Assembly (NCBI GenBank): GCA_902533075.1
Contig: CACAKN010000002.1
Coordinates: forward strand, 1-64,000
Length of the DNA: 64,000 nt
Source: an uncultured Pelagibacteraceae bacterium
Lineage (GTDB): Bacteria; Pseudomonadota; Alphaproteobacteria; Pelagibacterales; Pelagibacteraceae
Reading direction: 5' to 3'
In this document: piece after piece, positions 59,709 to 64,000 of the stretch
Numbering within the stretch: position 1 is the stretch's first letter
Layout: the number at the start of each line of letters is the position of its first letter
Notes under the pieces: model-generated
Databases searched by the model: none
What the model was told of the DNA's origin: nothing
Seen by the model: the letters and a program-made list of their open reading frames with translations, nothing else
Program-made: the position numbers and the translations under genes

Positions 59709-60344
59709 GTGAGGAAATTTAATAAATTAATAATTGCATGTGATGGCGAGTCAGCTAGTGGCAAAAGCACTGCAGCAAAATTAATTTCAAAAAAATATAA
59801 ATTATTATTAATAAATTCAGGTCTTTTGTACAGATACGGAAGTAAATCAATTATTAAACACAATCCTAAAAATATTGTTTCCTTCTTAAAGAAAAGATTT
59901 AATAATATTTCTTATAGGCAAATAGCCAAACAGAATTTACACACAGAGCAAATAAGTAACCATGTTGCTTTTTTAGCAAAAAATAGAAAAGTAAGAAAAA
60001 TTATAAATAGATTCCAAACAAAAATAATAAAAAAAAACAAGATGATTTGCGTTGAAGGTAGAGACATTGCTAGTAAAATTCTTGCAAAAAATCCAAAATA
60101 TGATTTAGCTTTTTATTTTAAATGCAATATAGATGTGGCAAGTTATAGAAGATGGTTAGAATTAAAGAAAAAGGTTCCTTTAAAAGAAGTTAAAAAGTCT
60201 CTTAATAAAAGAACTCTTATGGATAAAAATAGAAAAAATAGTCCTTTAATAAAAGTTAAAGACTCAATATTAATTAATACAAATAATTTATCAAAAAAAG
60301 ATGTTATTTCAAAAATGTCTAAATTTATTGAGAGGCTTAACTAA
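59709..60344 (+). CDS. cmk: Cytidylate kinase family protein
   Basis: ACDGESASGKSTAAKLI; INSGLLYR; CVEGRDIASKI. Confidence 0.88.
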   Translation: MRKFNKLIIACDGESASGKSTAAKLISKKYKLLLINSGLLYRYGSKSIIKHNPKNIVSFLKKRFNNISYRQIAKQNLHTEQISNHVAFLAKNRKVRKIINRFQTKIIKKNKMICVEGRDIASKILAKNPKYDLAFYFKCNIDVASYRRWLELKKKVPLKEVKKSLNKRTLMDKNRKNSPLIKVKDSILINTNNLSKKDVISKMSKFIERLN

Positions 60345-61627
60345 ATTATCTTCTCTTCTTTTATCGGTTCTTCAATAGGTTCTGTTGTGGGATTTAACTC
60401 TATACCTGCTGGTGTAATCGTCTGTGGCATAGCTACAAATTGTGAGTCAGGGTTATCAACAGTTTGTCTTACTCTCATCCTATAAATACCAAAAAAACCA
60501 ATAATTGAATGAAAAAAACACAAAAATACAAAGAAACCATTTGAACCTACTAAATCCATAAAAAGTGAACATAAAAAAGGACCACCCATTGCGCCAAGAC
60601 CAAATACAAACTGAAGACCTGCTCCAGCAGCAACAAATTTTTCTTTAGGAATATAATCATTTGTATGAGCTAAAATCAGAGAAAACATTGGTAAACTAAA
60701 AAAAGAAAAAAGAATTAGAAAAATATAAAACCAAGTTTTACTAGTTGCGAGACCATCAGGTAAATACATTTGTCTTGAAACTAAAATTGCTAGTAGGGCA
60801 AAAAATGCAGCACCAAAAGTAGAAAAAACTATTACTTTTCTTCTATCGTATAGATCAGATATTTTTCCAACTGGAAATTGTGATACAGCTCCAGAAATAG
60901 CTAGAAGAAAAGTTACAATAGAAATTTCTAATATTGTAAAATTCATTGATGTTGCATAAACTGCTAATAAAGTGAATAAAGCAGACTGAATCGTTCCATA
61001 AAAAAAAGAACTCACCATTCCAAAAGGTGATGCCTCATAAAGATTTTTAAGAGTCATAGCCTTAATTTTTTTAAAAGTAGGTGGTTTTTTCTTTGTAAGC
61101 AAAATTGGTATTAGTGCTGCTGATGTAATCACTGAAATCAAAATAAAAGGCTGAAAATTTTGTGGACTACTAAAGTTAAGTAGAAACATACCAACACCCA
61201 TAGTGCTGTACAGAATTACCATGTAAATTGATAATACACTCCCTCTATTTTTATTACTTGACCTATCATTCAACCAACTTTCAGCGACTGTATAAATACA
61301 GACCATACTTATTCCAGTTAGAACTCTTAACAAAAACCAAATAAATGGATTTATTAGAATTGAGTGGACCAAAATAACCAGTGACGCTAAAGAAGCAAAA
61401 GCCGCAAAAACTCTTATATGACCAACTCTTGAAATTATATTAGGAATAGTTGCTGCACCCACAAAGTATCCTACAAAATACCCTGACATCATGAACCCAG
61501 TTGCTGTTAAACTAAATTCTTCTTGGACTGCTCTTACGCCTAGTAAAGAGCCTTGGAAACCATAGGCCATCATTATAAAACCCATACCCAAAAATAGTGC
61601 CCAAGAATTTTTTAAAACTTTATTCAT
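60341..61627 (-). CDS. MFS transporter
   Basis: 12 TM; YFVGYFVGAATIPNIISRVGHIRVF; GKISDLYDRRKV. Confidence 0.9.
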   Translation of the reverse strand: MNKVLKNSWALFLGMGFIMMAYGFQGSLLGVRAVQEEFSLTATGFMMSGYFVGYFVGAATIPNIISRVGHIRVFAAFASLASLVILVHSILINPFIWFLLRVLTGISMVCIYTVAESWLNDRSSNKNRGSVLSIYMVILYSTMGVGMFLLNFSSPQNFQPFILISVITSAALIPILLTKKKPPTFKKIKAMTLKNLYEASPFGMVSSFFYGTIQSALFTLLAVYATSMNFTILEISIVTFLLAISGAVSQFPVGKISDLYDRRKVIVFSTFGAAFFALLAILVSRQMYLPDGLATSKTWFYIFLILFSFFSLPMFSLILAHTNDYIPKEKFVAAGAGLQFVFGLGAMGGPFLCSLFMDLVGSNGFFVFLCFFHSIIGFFGIYRMRVRQTVDNPDSQFVAMPQTITPAGIELNPTTEPIEEPIKEEKII

Positions 61628-61684
61628 AAATCTGATGTACCTATTCGCGATGTATTATTAAATCAAGTCTTAATTGTGACAAGC

Positions 61685-62563
61685 CTAGGAATTTTTAAGT
61701 TTTAAAAAGGAGTGTATAGCTATTGTTGTAATTATAATTAATCCACCTTGGAGAGTCTCTATACTTGGTTGTTCTTTAATGATTAACCAAACCCATATAG
61801 GACCTATAATGGTCTCCAATAAAAAAAATAAATTGACTTCAGCAGCAGGTATAAATCTTGGAGCTATAGTAACCAAAACAAAAGGTATTGCTACGCAAAG
61901 AATACACATTAAAGGTACTATTAGGATATCTTTTTCATTCAAATTGAAGCTTTCAATAAATAAAAGAGCAAAAAGAGCAACAAAAAGCTTTCCAACAACA
62001 GCAGCTGGAACCAAATTTTTTGATTTAGCTGATCGAATTGTTACAGCTCCTACAGCTAAACCAACTGCAGTAATAAAACCTAATATGTCCCCAAAGAAAT
62101 TACCTAATTTGAGAGAGTCAAAAAAAATATAAATTATAGCAACAAATGTTATAATTATTGAAACCCAAGTCTTTTTATCTGGAGGTTCTTTCAGAATAAT
62201 TGCCCCAAGAATAGCTGATAACATTGGTGCAGTAGCAATCATGACAAGTGTATTTGCTACATTAGTATTTTGTATTGATACAACGAAAGTAATATTTGTT
62301 ACACTGAATGTGAAGATATATATAAGACCATGGTATCCAGTAGTAAAAAGAATTTTGAAAAAACTTAATTTATAAATAATTAACATTCCTAAAAAAACTG
62401 TAAAAAATGGAATTATTCCCCTATAAAAAACTAAACCCCAAGTATCAACATTTGAAAGCCTTATAAACAAAGAGTCTGGCGTGATAAACATAACTGCTAC
62501 AAAAGCCATTAAAGATCCCTTATGTTGATCAGATAGATTTTTCATGCCTTTAATTCTTTCCAA
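61685..62563 (-). CDS. DMT/EamA family transporter
   Basis: 10 TM EamA repeats. Confidence 0.87.
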   Translation of the reverse strand: MERIKGMKNLSDQHKGSLMAFVAVMFITPDSLFIRLSNVDTWGLVFYRGIIPFFTVFLGMLIIYKLSFFKILFTTGYHGLIYIFTFSVTNITFVVSIQNTNVANTLVMIATAPMLSAILGAIILKEPPDKKTWVSIIITFVAIIYIFFDSLKLGNFFGDILGFITAVGLAVGAVTIRSAKSKNLVPAAVVGKLFVALFALLFIESFNLNEKDILIVPLMCILCVAIPFVLVTIAPRFIPAAEVNLFFLLETIIGPIWVWLIIKEQPSIETLQGGLIIITTIAIHSFLKLKNS

Positions 62564-63468
62564 AAAGTTTTAGCAAGGTTTATCTCAGATAGATCATATA
62601 AAGTTTTTAATCCTGTAGGAGATGTTACATTTATGTCTCCATTTAGCTTTTGATCAATAAAATCAATTCCAGCAAAAAATATATTTTCTTTATTTAAATC
62701 TTTTGCAATTAGCTCAGATATTTTTTTTTCTATTTTTGTAAGTTTAGTATTTACTGGTTTGGCTCCTTTACTTAGATTGCTTAAATAAGATCCTTTTTTT
62801 GGAATTCTTGAAATTGCCCCAACAATTTTTCCATTTATTAAAAAAACTCTTTTATCACCTTTGTATATTTTAGGTAAATATTTTTGACACATTATATAGT
62901 TATGTTTTTTAATATATTTATTTATAATATTAAAATTAAACTTATCTAATAGAAGAATATCATTGCCACCATAACTATGAATAGGTTTTAAAATTATTCT
63001 CTTATGATTTTTAAAAAAATTTTTTATTTCAATAATATTTTGAGTAAAAATCGTACTTGGCATAAATTTAAGATATTTCATTGAATAAAGTTTTTCAGAA
63101 ATATTTCTTATTGAACTTGGATTATTGATAATTTTTACTTTTTCTTTAATCTTATCTAGGATATATGTGGTAGAAATATACTCTAGATTAAAAGGCGGAT
63201 TTTGTCTGATTAATATAAATTTACATTTTGAAAGTTCTAATTTTTGTTTTTTAAAAATTTTAAAAAACTTTTTTTTATTATAATAAAATTTTATAAAAAA
63301 ACCTTTTGCTATTACTTTAAAATTTATTACCGAAAGGTCTTTAGGACTATAATAAAATATTTTATATTTTTTATCTTGCACTACCTTAGCCAAAAAAATA
63401 CTTGTATCAGTTGAAGGGTTTAGCTTTGAGGGATGATCACCTTGAATTGCAACGATTTTATTTGTCAT
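62542..63468 (-). CDS. gshB: Glutathione synthetase
   Basis: QGDHPSKLNPSTDTS; LIRQNPPFNLEYIS; KPIHSYGGNDI; FAGIDFIDQ..NVTSPTGL; adjacent gshA. Confidence 0.9.
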   Translation of the reverse strand: MTNKIVAIQGDHPSKLNPSTDTSIFLAKVVQDKKYKIFYYSPKDLSVINFKVIAKGFFIKFYYNKKKFFKIFKKQKLELSKCKFILIRQNPPFNLEYISTTYILDKIKEKVKIINNPSSIRNISEKLYSMKYLKFMPSTIFTQNIIEIKNFFKNHKRIILKPIHSYGGNDILLLDKFNFNIINKYIKKHNYIMCQKYLPKIYKGDKRVFLINGKIVGAISRIPKKGSYLSNLSKGAKPVNTKLTKIEKKISELIAKDLNKENIFFAGIDFIDQKLNGDINVTSPTGLKTLYDLSEINLAKTFWKELKA

Positions 63469-64000
63469 ATAATTTACTTAAATCTTCACTTCTCGAAAAT
63501 TCATTAATCATATGATCTGCATTTGTAGTTTTATTATCAATAACTTTTTGCAGGTGATTTAAAAATAAAGATTCATTTTTTTTATTTTTATTAATTATGT
63601 CTCTATTCTCTAACCCTTTCTTTGACATTTTAAATAAAGTAGATGCCCAGTAGAGAAGATCTTTGCCCATTAGCTGTGTATTAAATCCTTTTTTAGGAGC
63701 TTCAATATAAGCATTAATAATTTTATTTTCATCCCATTTAGAAACTAATTCATAAACTTCATCAAGATTTCCATAAAGCATCCCGACATTAAAAGCAGGA
63801 CCAGCACACAAGCAGTCCCAGCCGCAAGTGTCCATTGATCTTAGTTCTATATATTTTTTTAATCTATTTTCTGTGAAAATTGTGCTTAGATGTAAGGATA
63901 AATCGTTTTTATTTGGTAATCGATTATTAATTTCATTAATTTTACCATCCATAAAATCTTTAAAAATATATTTTTGACCAGAAATAAATTTTTCTTTTTC
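63458..64000 (-). CDS. gshA: Glutamate-cysteine ligase, C-terminal part (runs off window end)
   Basis: STIFTENRLKKYIELRSMDTCGWDCLCAGPAFNVGMLY; frame open to 64000. Confidence 0.85.
   Translation of the reverse strand, partial: EKEKFISGQKYIFKDFMDGKINEINNRLPNKNDLSLHLSTIFTENRLKKYIELRSMDTCGWDCLCAGPAFNVGMLYGNLDEVYELVSKWDENKIINAYIEAPKKGFNTQLMGKDLLYWASTLFKMSKKGLENRDIINKNKKNESLFLNHLQKVIDNKTTNADHMINEFSRSEDLSKLYDK

Noticed and set aside
61779-62132. 117-aa plus-strand ORF opposite the DMT transporter
   Set aside because: Antisense to a transporter gene; no independent support.
1-64000. CRISPR arrays, tRNA/rRNA genes, transposons, prophage
   Set aside because: No regularly spaced repeats, tRNA T-arm consensus, rRNA sequence, transposase or phage structural proteins were recognised by reading; a tRNAscan/ISfinder run would be needed to exclude them formally.

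Overview
The window is AT-rich, gene-dense and apparently chromosomal. Protein content and organisation look like a SAR11/Pelagibacterales alphaproteobacterium (inferred from gene content, not from a search). Most of it is ordinary streamlined-genome content: mreD-mrdA-rodA, two branched-chain/amide-type ABC transporter clusters (the first followed by azlCD), a TRAP transporter, pxpABC (5-oxoprolinase), gcvT-gcvH-gcvP behind a tandem glycine riboswitch, a lipid-modification cluster (FAD oxidase, DUF1365, CFA-like methyltransferase, DUF3833, SDR), selO, NAD-formate dehydrogenase, moeA, an amidinotransferase, an ehuBCDA-like transporter, cmk, gshB and partial gshA. No rRNA, tRNA, CRISPR array or transposase was recognised. 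The strongest unexplained signal is about 22.58-23.26 kb. There, a promoter-like sequence leads into a ~210-nt, GC-elevated RNA-like segment with several perfect stems and an apparent 8-bp pseudoknot, followed by a Shine-Dalgarno and a small HNH-nuclease ORF. This module separates a liv permease operon from its probable binding-protein gene. Secondary signals are a 10-bp hairpin plus U9 ending at the ATG of a LysE-family gene, a coiled-coil gene split at an A9 run, a small gene with a probable ATT start and a truncated paralogue 1.5 kb away, and the second glycine-aptamer P1 abutting the gcvT start codon.
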